Source: Viola odorata (Eukaryota; Streptophyta; Magnoliopsida; Malpighiales; Violaceae). From it: a DNA stretch of 64,000 bases. Location of the stretch: contig OY829540.1 of the NCBI GenBank assembly GCA_963691705.1, forward strand, positions 49,822,158-49,886,157. Reading direction: 5' to 3'. Position 1 is the first letter of the stretch. Each line of letters opens with the position of its first letter. Positions 11,242-21,233 of this stretch are shown here, in pieces. The notes under the pieces were generated by a model, which was not told where the DNA came from, made no database searches, and saw only the letters and a list, made by a program, of their open reading frames with translations. Made by a program: the position numbers and the translations under genes.

Positions 11242-12821
11242 TGACGGGTGTCGAATCCGCGATCATAAATAAAAAGATTACAACTTATCACTAAGCAGCA
11301 AAAAGGGATTTGTGCATAGCGGCAAGAGGATCGATCCACAGGGACTATCGGCCTAATGCTCATTCTCCTGCAAACAACCAAACCAAACTGATCAAAACGA
11401 AGGGGGAGGTGAAAACAGTACAGAAAATAAATGACAGGAAAATAAAATAAAGCAGGAGACATGGCAGCTCCATCTCAAGGCCTTGAGATGAGTCTGCCAT
11501 GCTCTAAATAAAAACAGTAAATAAAATACGAAAATAGTAAAGAAAAAGAGAGTGAAAGGATGAGGGAAAATATTATTCCCAGCAGAGATCTCTTGAGGTA
11601 ACAATTCCATGTTGTTCATTGACACAAAAACATTTTCAAAACAATTTTCATAGAGAAGTTATAGAGATAAATCCAGGGGCAATCTCCAAGCCTCCTCCTA
11701 CTCAAGCTGCATGAAGAGAAGCTAATCGTGCGACCCTAACTCCCTTAACAATTCTATGTTGTACCTGTCCGCCACTCTACTGAAATTCCCCGCTGTCACC
11801 CAAGAAACTCAGTAAAGGAACAAGCACACACATAAAATTCCTAGGTTGTTGATATGATTAGGAAGACCCTTCTCAAGACCTTGAGATGGACGCAACTGCA
11901 GTCCAGAATTCTCAAAACTTACTCTTTTCTTCTTCCAGTTTTCGGTGTTACCCTATCACTAGTTGTCTACTCGGGTTCCCTCTAACACAGAAACGCGGCA
12001 TTAGAGTGATTCTACTGTAATTAACCATGCTGAAATCTAAGTTGATCAAACTCAAACACAACACAATTAAATTGTCATTAAATCAAGCAAGAAAAGAGAT
12101 ATGAAAAACGTTTTTATTGAAGAACAACAAGTCTCACAACATACTGGAATTGTTAACCTCTCAATCCCTACCAGGAATCGGAGGAATTAATTACAACTCC
12201 AATCAAAACAGCAAGCTTGAATGAAATCCGAAAATACAAGAAAATAGAAAATAAATACAAAAGATGAGAGAAAAATCTCTCTTCCGATCCCCTCTCTTCT
12301 CCTTCTGGTCTGGTCTGGACGTTCCCTCTCTCTTCTGGTCTGGTCTTCAATAAATGCCAGCAAAGGGGAGCATCCAAAAGAATAAAATATTCCCAAGTTG
12401 GTAAATCCAAAAAGGACAAGTCTTCAAGAAAACATTCTCCTCTAAATACGTTTCTTTGAGTCACTTGAGGAAGAATATAGCATGCTGGGAACACCTTGTC
12501 TCCATTTACCAACTCCCAAGCAAACAAGAAAAGCACTCAAGAATAAAATAATTGTAGCACGGTGAGTGCTGTCCAGCTGGAATCTGCCAGGAAAGCTTCA
12601 TCTCAAGGCCATGAGATGAGCCGGAAATGCGCCCAGAAAATCTGCTCAACACCAATTGATCATTTATGCTCTAATCTTCAAGCTTTTCGTTCCTTTTCCT
12701 CCTTCAACATATATTAAACCTATAAAACCACAAAGGAAGGAAACAAGCTCAAAGTAGCATATTAATCATCTCAATTAATAATAAAAGAGACAATAAATCA
12801 TTGTAAATAAACAATCAATCA
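11242..12821. mobile_element. Solo-LTR-like insertion in RT of element A
   Basis: The 1580-bp segment begins TGACGGGTGTCG and ends CAATCAATCA, and is flanked on both sides by ATACC (11237-11241 and 12822-12826). The RT frame is continuous if it and one duplicate are ignored. TG...CA ends with a 5-bp target duplication and no coding domain indicate a solo LTR, formed by LTR-LTR recombination. Short ORFs inside (11157-11625, 12168-12536) are not recognisable. The parent family is unknown. Confidence 0.75.
11461..11500. repeat. 40-bp interrupted palindrome in the solo LTR
   Basis: The centre CATCTCAAGGCCTTGAGATG (11471-11490) is a perfect 20-bp palindrome. It is flanked by ATGGCAG and CTGCCAT arms after 3-bp mismatches. 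Related half-palindromes occur near 11870 and 12598, so it is a repeated motif of this LTR. Confidence 0.8.
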
Positions 12822-12826
12822 ATACC

Positions 12827-15284
12827 CCAAGAATTTTCCCATTTGGAATGCGAACATGCACTTCTTGGGATTTACCTTCATGCCATACTTCCTCATAACT
12901 GTGAATACTTCTTTCAAATCTCGAAGATGATCTTCAAAACTTTTGCTTTTTACCAACATGTCATCCACATAGACCTCCATATTTTTCCCAATCTGTTCCT
13001 CAAAAATCTTGTTTGTCGTCCGTTGGAAAGTTGCTCCTGCATTCTTCAATCCAAATGGCATAGCTTTATAGCAGTAAGTTGCCTTCGAAGTGATAAATGC
13101 TGTTCTCTCTTTATCCTCGATTGCCATGGGGATTTGATGATACCCTGAGTTGGCGTCAAGCGAGCTTAAATATTCATATCCAGCCGTCTGATCAACCAGC
13201 TGCTCTATTCGAGGAAGTGGGTAGCAATCTTTAGGGCATGCTTCATTAAGGTCTGTGAAATCAATGCACATCCTCCACTCTCCGTTTGGTTTTGGGACAA
13301 CAACCGGATTGGCTAGCCAAGGCGGGTACTGAACTTCTCTGATGAAATTAGCTTTTAAAAGCTTAGCAACTTCTTTTTCGATAGCCTCTGCTTTCTCTTT
13401 CGAAAAAACCCGCCTCTTTTGTTGAACCGGTTTTACTTCTGGGTTGACATTCAGCCGATGCTCTGCTACTTCTCTAGAAATTCCCAGCATGTCTGATGAT
13501 GCCCATGCAAATTCTTCTGAATGTTGGTTCAGCGTGTTGAGGAGTTGATCCTTCTTTCTTATGTCCAGCTTCTCACTTATCAAAAAGTGATTTGATGGAG
13601 TCCCTTCTGCCGGTACAGCAATCATTTTCTCCATTGGCTGGGTTCTTTTATCCTCTCCATCCGTCGGCTCGGTGGCTACACATACATATTTATCATAACC
13701 GCCACTTGTCATGATTGAATAGCATTCTGCCGCTAAGTTTTGATCCCCACCGACGGTTACCACTCCATCCCACGAGGGATACTTCATTTTCAAATGCTTT
13801 TGGGATACGATTGCCCCAAAAGTGTTTAAAAATGGCCTTCCCAGAATAGCATTGTATGGTAGATTTAAATCAACAACCATAAAAAGTATCTTTTCCGTTA
13901 GCCTTGATGTATCTTCCAAGAAGAAAATTGGCAAATGCACCACTCCTTCTATGGGAACTGGAACTCCATCAACACCGAAGATTGGCTTTTGGCAGGGAAG
14001 AAGCTCAGCCTGCGGTCTGTTCATCATTGTGTAGGCTGACAAGGACAACAAATTAACTGCACTGCCGTTGTCCACGAGAGTTCGTCTTACACCGTGATTT
14101 GCAATTATTGCCGTTATGACCAAGGCATCATCTTGTGGATATCTCACTCCTCTTGCATCTTCCTCGGAGAATGATATTGTCATTCTATCCAGGAAATTGA
14201 AACCCATATCTTCCTTTGTACTTTCATCTCTATTGCGTTTTCCCGCGACCGATGCTACTTCCAGAGTTTGTGTTCCTCCTGCGATCAGATTGATAAAAGG
14301 AAATTCGCCTCCCACTGTATACATTATTTCTTTTCCTCTGGACTGTCGGTCACTTCCGGATCCGTCGGCTGGCCCTTCTTTCGTATTTTCCTTCTCTTTG
14401 TGAGGTGCCTCCTCATTTGATTTTCTTGCTTCGACGGCGTATTCTCCCAAATATCCCTCCTGGATAAGTTTTTCGATTGCAAACTTCAGCTGTCGGCATC
14501 GATCCGTTGCATGACCTCTTGCTTTGTGAAAGCGGCAGTATAAATCCTGCCTGTTGCCGAGGAATGCTCCTGGTTTTTCATTTGGATACTGAATGGGCAA
14601 TCGCTTTCTTTCAACTATTGTCAATACCTCGACTGGAGAGAGTGTTAATGGCGTAGTTTTAATTTCTTGCCGAGCAGCTTGGAACTTGTTGAATCTGCGT
14701 GGAACATACTCCTTATCTGCTTGCTTTGATCCCGTCGGATTCTGCTTGGGCTTAGTGCTGGAGTCGTTTGTTTGGAGTTTCTCCATGTTTTCAGCTTCTT
14801 CCATCTTAACATAATTGTTTACCCTGATCCTCAAAAGATCCAAGGTAGGCGGTGGGTCTGTCCACAGCATCTCTTTAAGTCTGTTGTTTTGACAGTTTCT
14901 CTTCAAAGCTTGCGTTGCAAATTCCACCGTTACATCGGATGTGGTGGAGACCTCAAAATTAAACCTTTCGATAAACGTCTTTAACGACTCCTCTGGTCCC
15001 CGCCGTATATCAAATAATAGATCTGCCGATTTCTTCAATGGAATGCAAGTTCTGAATCTGTTGAGAAATTTTTCTTCAAATTGCACAAATGAGTTGATGG
15101 ATCCAGCTGGTAGTCCTTCAAACCAAGTTTGCGCAATTCCAACAAGTGTTAGTTCGAAGATTTGGCATAAATCTTCGTCTCGACGCGTTTGATAACGCAC
15201 ATGTTTCTTGACTTTCTTTAAATGGGCCGACGGATCTGCAATCCCATCATATGTCTCTGGAGGAATTTTAATTCTTCGACTGAC
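12827..15284 (-). pseudogene. Element A gag C-terminus, protease and RT N-terminal part
   Basis: The minus-strand frame is open from the stop at 15285 to the solo LTR. It holds the gag core (WFEGLPAGSINSFVQFEEKF), a C-F-H/G-H/C knuckle-like motif (YCRFHKARGHATDRC), the aspartic protease motif with LVDNGSAVN near residue 380 counted from the Met at 15200, and RT motifs CIDFTDLNEACPKD, SLDANSGYHQIPM, MPFGLKNAGATFQR and YVDDMLVKS. The frame reads into KFLGY and is then interrupted. Intact motifs and absence of stops fit the recent insertion date. Confidence 0.9.
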
Positions 15285-16157
15285 TCATTCCCTTCGAATT
15301 TCAAAGGACAACGGGTGTCTTGGATCATCATCGTGTTCCCTTCGTGGCGCTCGCAGTACTGATTCCGCCGTCTTTTCTACAAAACCGCGTGGTTGAGATC
15401 GACGGTGATGATGCCGTCGGGAGACTTCAGGAGATCTCTCCCTGCTTCGACGGCCATCAAACTTTTCCTCTTGTCGTAGGTTTGGCCGTCGGTGTTGTAC
15501 TGCCCCGATGATCGAATGTGGTTCACGCCCACTCTGTCGATCGGATTGAATGCCATGACCTTTCTCTGGATTACTCTGCTCTATTGCCGGCGGAGTTTGT
15601 TGTCTTGAGAGCTCTCTATTCCCTCCCAATTGTTGCTGGCTTCCCCTCGCGTTAGCAACGTTGGCTTCAAAGTTCTGATTGGTGGCTCCCAAGAGGTTCC
15701 CAGGAATTATTGCATCAACTCGGGGTACAACTGGTCCCGTCGGCTGCTCGATCACCAAATGCTGTGAGTTGACTGGCTGGGCTGTCGTCGGTTGTACGGC
15801 TATTATGGTATCCATTCTACTGTTCAAAGATTGGATCATCCCAAAAAGCTTGGCTAAAGACATATTAAAATCTCCTGGTACAGGAAAAGGCTGAAAAGAG
15901 GTCTGTGTTTGGGTATTTGCTGGTCCTGAGACTCGGGCAGTAGTAGAGGGGTTAACTTGGGGAACTGTGGGCGTCTCAAAATTAACATCAGGGTTTATCT
16001 CAGACTGGTGTGGGGAAAAGAGACGCCGATTCACAGGCTCAGTAGTGTGGGGTATCGTTTGTGTTTCTCTTGCTAGAGGTAGACCGTAATAGTCTATATC
16101 TCCCAGTTGAGGGGGTCCTCTAGAAGGAGTAGGGGTAGTGTTTTGATTGGAAGTCAT
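15285..16157 (-). pseudogene. Element A gag N-terminal part
   Basis: The ORF starts at the ATG at 16157, about 114 bases after the LTR, and runs 290 codons to a TGA at 15285-15287. The downstream frame (VSRRIKIPPETYDG) continues in phase and matches gag of B, C and D across this point, so the TGA is a single in-frame nonsense change in a gag-pol polyprotein. The N-terminus is Pro/Gln/Asn-rich; the end has Arg-rich stretches typical of Tat gag. Confidence 0.85.
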
Positions 16158-16271
16158 GGTGGTTGTTGTGAAAGGAGAAGTGTTTAAACTGGAATATGAA
16201 TTTGAGGAGAGTTTCTGGGAACAAGGAAACTCACTTATTTACCCAGAAAGCTCTCAATGAAAGCACCAAAA
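16158..16271 (-). other. PBS and leader of element A
   Basis: Directly inside the 5' LTR the minus strand reads TTTGGTGCTTTCATTGAGAG (about 16252-16271). The same primer-binding sequence follows the LTRs of B, C and D. The leader to the gag ATG is about 94 bases after it. Confidence 0.75.
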
Positions 16272-16911
16272 TGATAACCTTCTACCTGGGGGTAGGACTT
16301 TTCTGTGTTGATTCCGCTGTCCATGATGTCCTGGCTGGTGACTGTGTGCCTGCAAAGCGCCGGAGGGGTTCTCCGGCGTCGAACCTCCGACGATCAAGTC
16401 AGTACCTCGAAACAGTGGGGGTGATCAATCATAGATAGAGTGTCATACCCGTGTATTCGTGTGTCTCCCCATTCTTGTAATTTCTGGCTCCCTTTATAGT
16501 AGAAAGGTAAAGCCCTTTTCCATCAAACCTCACCATTATCTTCATGCTCCACTCATAGGTGCGTGATTTTCGGAGTGGGATTGGAATGTGTGCTATTGGG
16601 CCTTTACGGGGGCCCATTTCAGGAGCAGGTAGGACTTTTTGCGTTCCTATATTATTTAATAACATATGAGAATGTACTTGATATCGTTGACTTTGATTGA
16701 GGGGAAAATTTATATTCTCTCTTTCGTTGGTCTCACACCTCAGTCTTTAGGCCGTCGGCCTTGAGGCTTCATTGATTATTTTCTTAAGCCGTCTGCCTTT
16801 CAACACAACTGTGACATAGACACTGCCCAAAGCCGTCGGCCCTTGGTAGACTTGCCTACGTGTAAGCACAAGTGGTCCCCCTTTATGAGGACTTAGTCAA
16901 ATATGTTATCA
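16272..16911 (-). repeat. 5' LTR of element A
   Basis: It is 640 bp with the same ends as the 3' LTR and three visible substitutions. The TATA box is at 16492-16498. The target duplication TTCTT follows at 16912-16916. Confidence 0.93.
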
Positions 16912-18255
16912 TTCTTCTAATGGAGGATATACAGATTCTACTTTTGTATCTAAAGCAGTTTGCCATATCTGCTTTGCAGATTTTATTACATTGATGTTTT
17001 TTATATTATGTAAATCTGATTGTTTTTTAAACCAAGTAAAAAATGGAATATGAATCTGTAATTCTTCTAGATCTTTATAAAATCTTTCCTGAATATAATC
17101 TTTTTCTTCTTTAGTATAGGTTTTAAAAAAATGTGTTCTTAGTCCAATTTTCGAAGGATCTTAAAATTCTTTTCTTAATTTTTCTTTATCTATTTTATAT
17201 TTATCAGTTTTAATCATATTTAGTTGATTTAAATATCTCATGTCACTATGCGTGGGAGATGGTGATCTTATAACTTCTTGCTCACTATTTTGATCTATAT
17301 TTTGATAATATGGTTGTGGAATATTTTTGTTAAAATCAACACCTGTTAGTATCGATCCTGATAAAGATCTGGATAAAATTGGTCTTTCGATATTACTTAC
17401 AGATCTTCTAAAACTAGTTGTGTTTAAAGATTCAGGATATGATTCAAATATTAATCGTATATTTCCATATTCATCTTCTTCTGTTTTTACTGGTTGGGTT
17501 CGTGGTATTATGGCTTGTGATTCGTTTGCTTTAGATAAAATCCATTCATTAGGTAAAGTAACTTGATTCCATTGTAATAATTTTGGCGTTTGTATCATAG
17601 CATGTTCCGTATTAGCTTCAATTAAAAGTGTTTCATTTTTTGGAGAATGTTTTATAGCTTTAGGATTTATATTAGTTGTCATTACCTTGTAATATATTCT
17701 GTATATTAACGCTATATTTCTAGAGTCTTTAATCATGTTATCTGGAGTTTTAATATTTAAAGTTAAAGTTTTTAAAATGTTTGGATCAAATAGAGATATT
17801 GAAAAGTTTGGATAACAATTAAAATAGACTGGTCCTTTAACCAGGTTTGATTGAAAAACGGATAATAAAGAATCATTAAATTTTTGAAATCTTGCGTCCC
17901 TTAGGCCAATTAATATCGGTGAATCTAAACCTTGTCGATGTAAAGGTTTTACGGCTATTTGTATTAATCCAATATGCAAAAATTTATATTTTTGTTTAGC
18001 AGTTTCTATCTGATTAGATTCGATTAATTGAAGAGTTTCAATCTGAGGATTTATTGGTATGGTTTGTTCGGTAGTTTCTATTAAATAATCTTGAAATAAA
18101 TCTAGTGTTCCTATTTGATATATTTTCTTTTTAGGTTCTTTAGGTATAGTCCAATTTTGCAATTGTTGTTCAATTTTTGCTATGTGATATTCTTGTCTGT
18201 TATATTCTTCTAAATTGTGGTATAATATATATTTCGTTGAAATGATTATTGGATC
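16912..18255 (-). pseudogene. EPRV copy 1: movement protein and linker
   Basis: The minus-strand frame from near 18255 to the TAA at 17161-17163 encodes a 30K-type viral movement protein (PF01107). It shows LHIGLIQIAVKPL, LRDARF..F.DSLL, GPVYFNCYPNFSISL and a later Pro/Ser-rich tail. Such proteins carry virus through plasmodesmata. The stop at 17161 replaces a Tyr codon of copy 2, after which the frame continues toward the coat region, so this was one fused polyprotein. The start is not clear because the upstream frame remains open to about 18250. It ends at the element A target site. Confidence 0.85.
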
Positions 18256-18542
18256 CTACCAAGAATTTTGCGATACGCTTCATGGTAAAACGGATTTTAT
18301 TTAGACATCTTACAGGGAAATAGAGATAACAGTATTAATTAGTAATATTATTTCTTGCTTCCGAGATTACACCTTTTTGGTTGGGACCATCACCGGGACC
18401 ACCCTTCTTGTGGGCTGACCAACGGATTTACTGGCTGACCAAGCACCCAAATTGGTTTCTTCTCCGATGTAAGAAATAACATTCCAATCAATATTCTTAC
18501 CTCTACCGACACCGGAAGTGTTGGCAAGTGGCTCCGCTACCA
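18256..18542 (-). other. Spacer between head-to-head EPRV copies, with PBS-like site
   Basis: About 280 bp separates the 5' ends of the two inverted EPRV copies. Its minus strand starts with TGGTAGCGGAGCC at 18530-18542, resembling a plant Met-tRNA PBS. A frame of about 62 codons follows (about 18545-18358), ending VGQPTRRVVPVMVPTKKV at a TAA. An AATAAA lies near 18300. It may be the viral leader, belonging to copy 1, or a fragment of an unrelated gene. I do not recognise the peptide. Confidence 0.4.
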
Positions 18543-19354
18543 ATAAATTCTCAGATTGAAACTCTTCAATTAACCGAATCTAATCAGATAGAAACTGCTA
18601 AACAAAAATATAAATTTTTGCATATTGGATTAATACAAATAGCCGTAAAACTGATAAAACTGATAAAATCAACTAAATATGATTAAAACTGATAAATATA
18701 AAATAGATAAAGAAAAATTAAGAAAAGAATTTTATGATCCTTCGAAAATTGGACTAAGAACACAATTTTTTAAAACCTATACTAAAGAAGAAAAAGATTA
18801 TATTCAGGAAAGATTTTATAAAGATCTAGAAGAATTACAGATTCATATTCCATTTTTTACTTGGTTTAAAAAACAATCAGATTTACATAATATAAAAAAC
18901 ATCAATGTAATAAAATCTGCAAAGCAGATATGACAAACTGCTTTAGATACAAAAGTAGAATTTGTATCTCCTCCATTAGAAGAAGTACATATAACACATC
19001 ATAATAACATCATTTCAGCCTCACCATTTAAACACATTCCTGAAGAAACCAGAGATATAAATCTAAAAGATATTCAAAATATTCAAAACCAAAATAATTA
19101 TACAAACCTCATGCTAAATACTTTAGCAACACAAATAACTACTGTAGAAGCAAATCTTCCTCCACCTATTCAATTTAAAAGTACTACAGTAGGAGCAGAA
19201 ACCAGTAAGAAACAAGAAAAAATGAACACTCTTACTCAACCTTTGTTCAAACCAATTGAAATGACTAATTCTGAAATAATGAATTTTAAATTTAAAAAAG
19301 AAGACGAATATTTAGATATAATAAATAAAAAATTAGATATAATAAATATGAGAT
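18543..19354 (+). pseudogene. EPRV copy 2: movement-protein remnant, linker and coat start
   Basis: The plus strand matches copy 1 from about 18040 down. The movement protein keeps only its beginning and its very end. About 715 bp (17231-17945 in copy 1) is missing, with a short filler of GATAAAACT type at the join near 18650. The following frame (18679-18933) stops at a TGA where copy 1 has Trp. Sequence then runs through the region uninterrupted at 18980, where copy 1 holds element A. The coat frame from 19111 is cut at 19354 by element C and resumes at 47057. Confidence 0.85.
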
Positions 19355-20013
19355 TGATAAGATTTAAGTTCTTATACGATCGGGATGATGACTTCTGTTG
19401 GTCGGAGTTGCTGTATTTGCTGTCGAACTCACCTGCAAGGCGCCGGAGGGGGGCTCCGGCGTAGACACTCCGATGCTTAAGTCAGTAAGTGGTTCAAAAA
19501 TGGCAGAGGTGTTAGTAAGCAATTTTTGGCCTACCTTTTGTTTTAAACTAAGGGGGTATTTATAGGCCGCTGGGGCGATACCTGAGCAAAGAGGTGATAT
19601 CCCGGGAAAAGCAATCTCTCTGGAGGACGTCGCAGGTGATACCTTATGATGACGTCATGGGCAATACCTTATGGTAAGGTCATGGGCGATACCTTATGGT
19701 GACGTCAGGGGCGATACCTTACGGTGACGTCAGGGGCGATACCTTACGGTGACGTCAGGGCGATACCTTACGGTGACGTCAGGGCGATACCTCTGAAGAG
19801 GGTTCCGCGGGCGATACCTCCATGGATACCTGGGACGGGATGATGCCGTGGGTGCAGAGACGCGTGAGTCCTCTCCCCGCTAATGTCGACCATCCTAGAA
19901 AACACCTTCCAGTCTAGAGCCGACGACTCAGATGTCCGATAGAGCTACAGGATTCCGCCTTCGGTAAGGTCATAATTACCGTAACGCCCCTAAGAGTGTC
20001 ATAATTGTTATCA
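19355..20013 (-). repeat. 3' LTR of element C
   Basis: It is 659 bp and reads TGATAAC...CTTATCA on the minus strand. The minus-strand TATAAATA is at 19557-19564. A TGACGTCA-type minisatellite occupies 19625-19800, upstream of the TATA box. It is 47 bp longer than the partner LTR, close to two extra repeat units. Confidence 0.9.
19625..19800 (-). repeat. 24-bp minisatellite of bZIP-type sites in LTR U3
   Basis: About six or seven units built on GCGATACCTTAYGGTGACGT carry TGACGTCA or TGACGTCAG. TGACGTCA is the classic TGA/CRE-type bZIP site. The array lies in U3, just upstream of the TATA box in transcription direction. Matching arrays are at 46735-46845 and 25915-26010 with fewer units. Confidence 0.8.
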
Positions 20014-20895
20014 TAAGCCCAACTGAAAATGAGCCCGAGTGTTTACCAAGGGCTATCGCTCTCTGCTCGTATCGGGGAACTCTCATCCAATAAGTAGGGG
20101 AGTGTATCCTTGCCCTTAAGAGATTATTCTGCGTGGGACGTCCAGGAGTAGGCTGATGGACTCTTGTCAATGTTACGTCGCCAAGGAGTCATTTCTGTTG
20201 TGGCGATATCAGCTCAATCTGGTCCTGACGTAGGTTAAGAGGTTATGTCCGTTTGTCCTATTAGGAGATGTCGATCCTGGTCGTTCATCGTTGTTATCAC
20301 CACTGGTAGGAAACGGGGCCGTACGGCTAGATTGTTCTAGAGCGAGGATTTGCTGTCCCCCGGGCATGGGCCGCTAGTGGGTCGCTTCGCACCTCGAGCG
20401 GGCTGCAAAGAGGTAAGATGGGCAAAGATTACGGAGATTTGTTAGGAAGTACGTCACTTACAGAGGATCTCTCAGGAGCGAACAGGTCCTTTCCTTCCTC
20501 TTGGGGAGCCAACGATATTAACGCGGCTTCACACCATGGGCTATCCATAATTTGAGCGGCTTTACGTTGTTCATAACCACCAGATACCGGCAATATTGGC
20601 GCGGTTTTACGCTGTTCATAGCCACCTACCATATCGTCGCGGCTTTATACTGTGGATACCTTATGTTGACGTCATGGCCACCTGTAATATAGTGCTCCTC
20701 TCCAATACCGACATTCTTAGCGGCTCGCCGTCGTCTATCCTTGTTTTCGCATCAGGTCTGACGGTCTTTAAGGGTAACGGGACGGCTTGTCTTTTGAGGA
20801 CTTCCTTCTTCGAAAGGCCCGTTTCTCGGATCCTATAAATCTGAGGGCCTTCTGCACCCAAGTCCATATCATTTTCTCCTTTCTTAATCTGCGTT
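20014..20895 (+). promoter_or_regulatory. Polypurine region and promoter of first accessory gene
   Basis: No convincing ORF. Next to the LTR lies the element's 3' end (minus strand). Around 20519-20660 a degenerate unit, GCGGCTTTACGCTGTTCATA-like followed by CCACC, repeats three to four times. A single copy of the LTR unit, GATACCTTATGTTGACGTCA, is at 20655-20674. A plus-strand TATAAAT is at 20834-20840, 56 bp before the ATG at 20896. Confidence 0.55.
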
Positions 20896-21233
20896 ATGGA
20901 TCATTTTACCAAAAAAATTCTCCTTTCCAAAGGCCACACTCTTAAGAATCTCAACGATGGTGACGTCGGGTTCCTGGAGAATATGCTGGTCAAGACCTCT
21001 AAGGACATCCTGGAGCTACGTCTCTGGAAGATTTCAGTCCTTTAGAGAGCGTGTCGAGGTTGGCCACCTCCATCGCTCGGATTCAGGTGGTGATCGCCAT
21101 GCTGCAGCAACGCAAGGACATGCTGGGGTGCTGCTTGAAGGGAATGAGGGTCACCTCTACTGACCTGACTCTGGTCATGGACTCTCTGAGAGACATTCCC
21201 GAAGTACCCGAGGACGCTGGCTCTGATGCCTGA
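20896..21233 (+). pseudogene. Accessory gene 1 of element C: small leucine-rich protein, frameshifted
   Basis: The ATG at 20896 opens a 49-codon frame (MDHFTKKILLSKGHTLKNLN...) ending at TAG 21043-21045. A second frame entered around 21020 (SLEDFSPLESVSRLATSIAR) runs to TGA at 21231-21233. Read as one gene with a single frame change it would be about 112 residues, with regularly spaced Leu/Ile/Met, suggesting a helical or coiled-coil protein and an acidic tail. A TATA box lies 56 bp upstream of the ATG. I do not recognise the family. No second copy is seen in the window. Confidence 0.45.

Larger units (their letters stand above)
7068..16911 (-). mobile_element. Element A: young Tat-lineage Ty3/gypsy retrotransposon
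   Basis: The element is bounded by two 640-bp LTRs beginning TGATAAC and ending GTTATCA, flanked by a perfect 5-bp duplication TTCTT (7063-7067 and 16912-16916). On the minus strand it carries PBS, gag, protease, RT, RNase H, archaeal-type RNase H and integrase, then an antisense accessory gene near the 3' LTR. I count three substitutions between the LTRs (7112/16316, 7358/16562, 7474/16678), so insertion is recent. EPRV copy 2 shows the uninterrupted target at 18980-18984. It is defective because of one gag stop, a solo-LTR insertion in RT, and a deletion joining pol to the accessory gene. Confidence 0.93.
4850..18255 (-). mobile_element. EPRV copy 1 (Caulimoviridae-like), minus strand, interrupted by element A
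   Basis: Viral order on the minus strand is movement protein (about 18255-17161), linker (17160-16912), then after element A the coat-protein region (7067-5657), zinc knuckle and protease start (5656-4850). It breaks off in the protease and has no RT. A second copy lies at about 18540-52540 on the plus strand. The single long frame from movement protein to polymerase resembles petuvirus-like genomes; I do not assign a genus. The DNA is very AT-rich compared with the Tat elements around it. Confidence 0.85.

Noticed and set aside
18358..18545. Possible last exon of a host gene (ending VPVMVPTKKV)
   Set aside because: It is only about 62 codons, lies between two viral copies, and reads into the opposite strand of the viral frame at one end. 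I keep it as an unexplained spacer rather than a gene.
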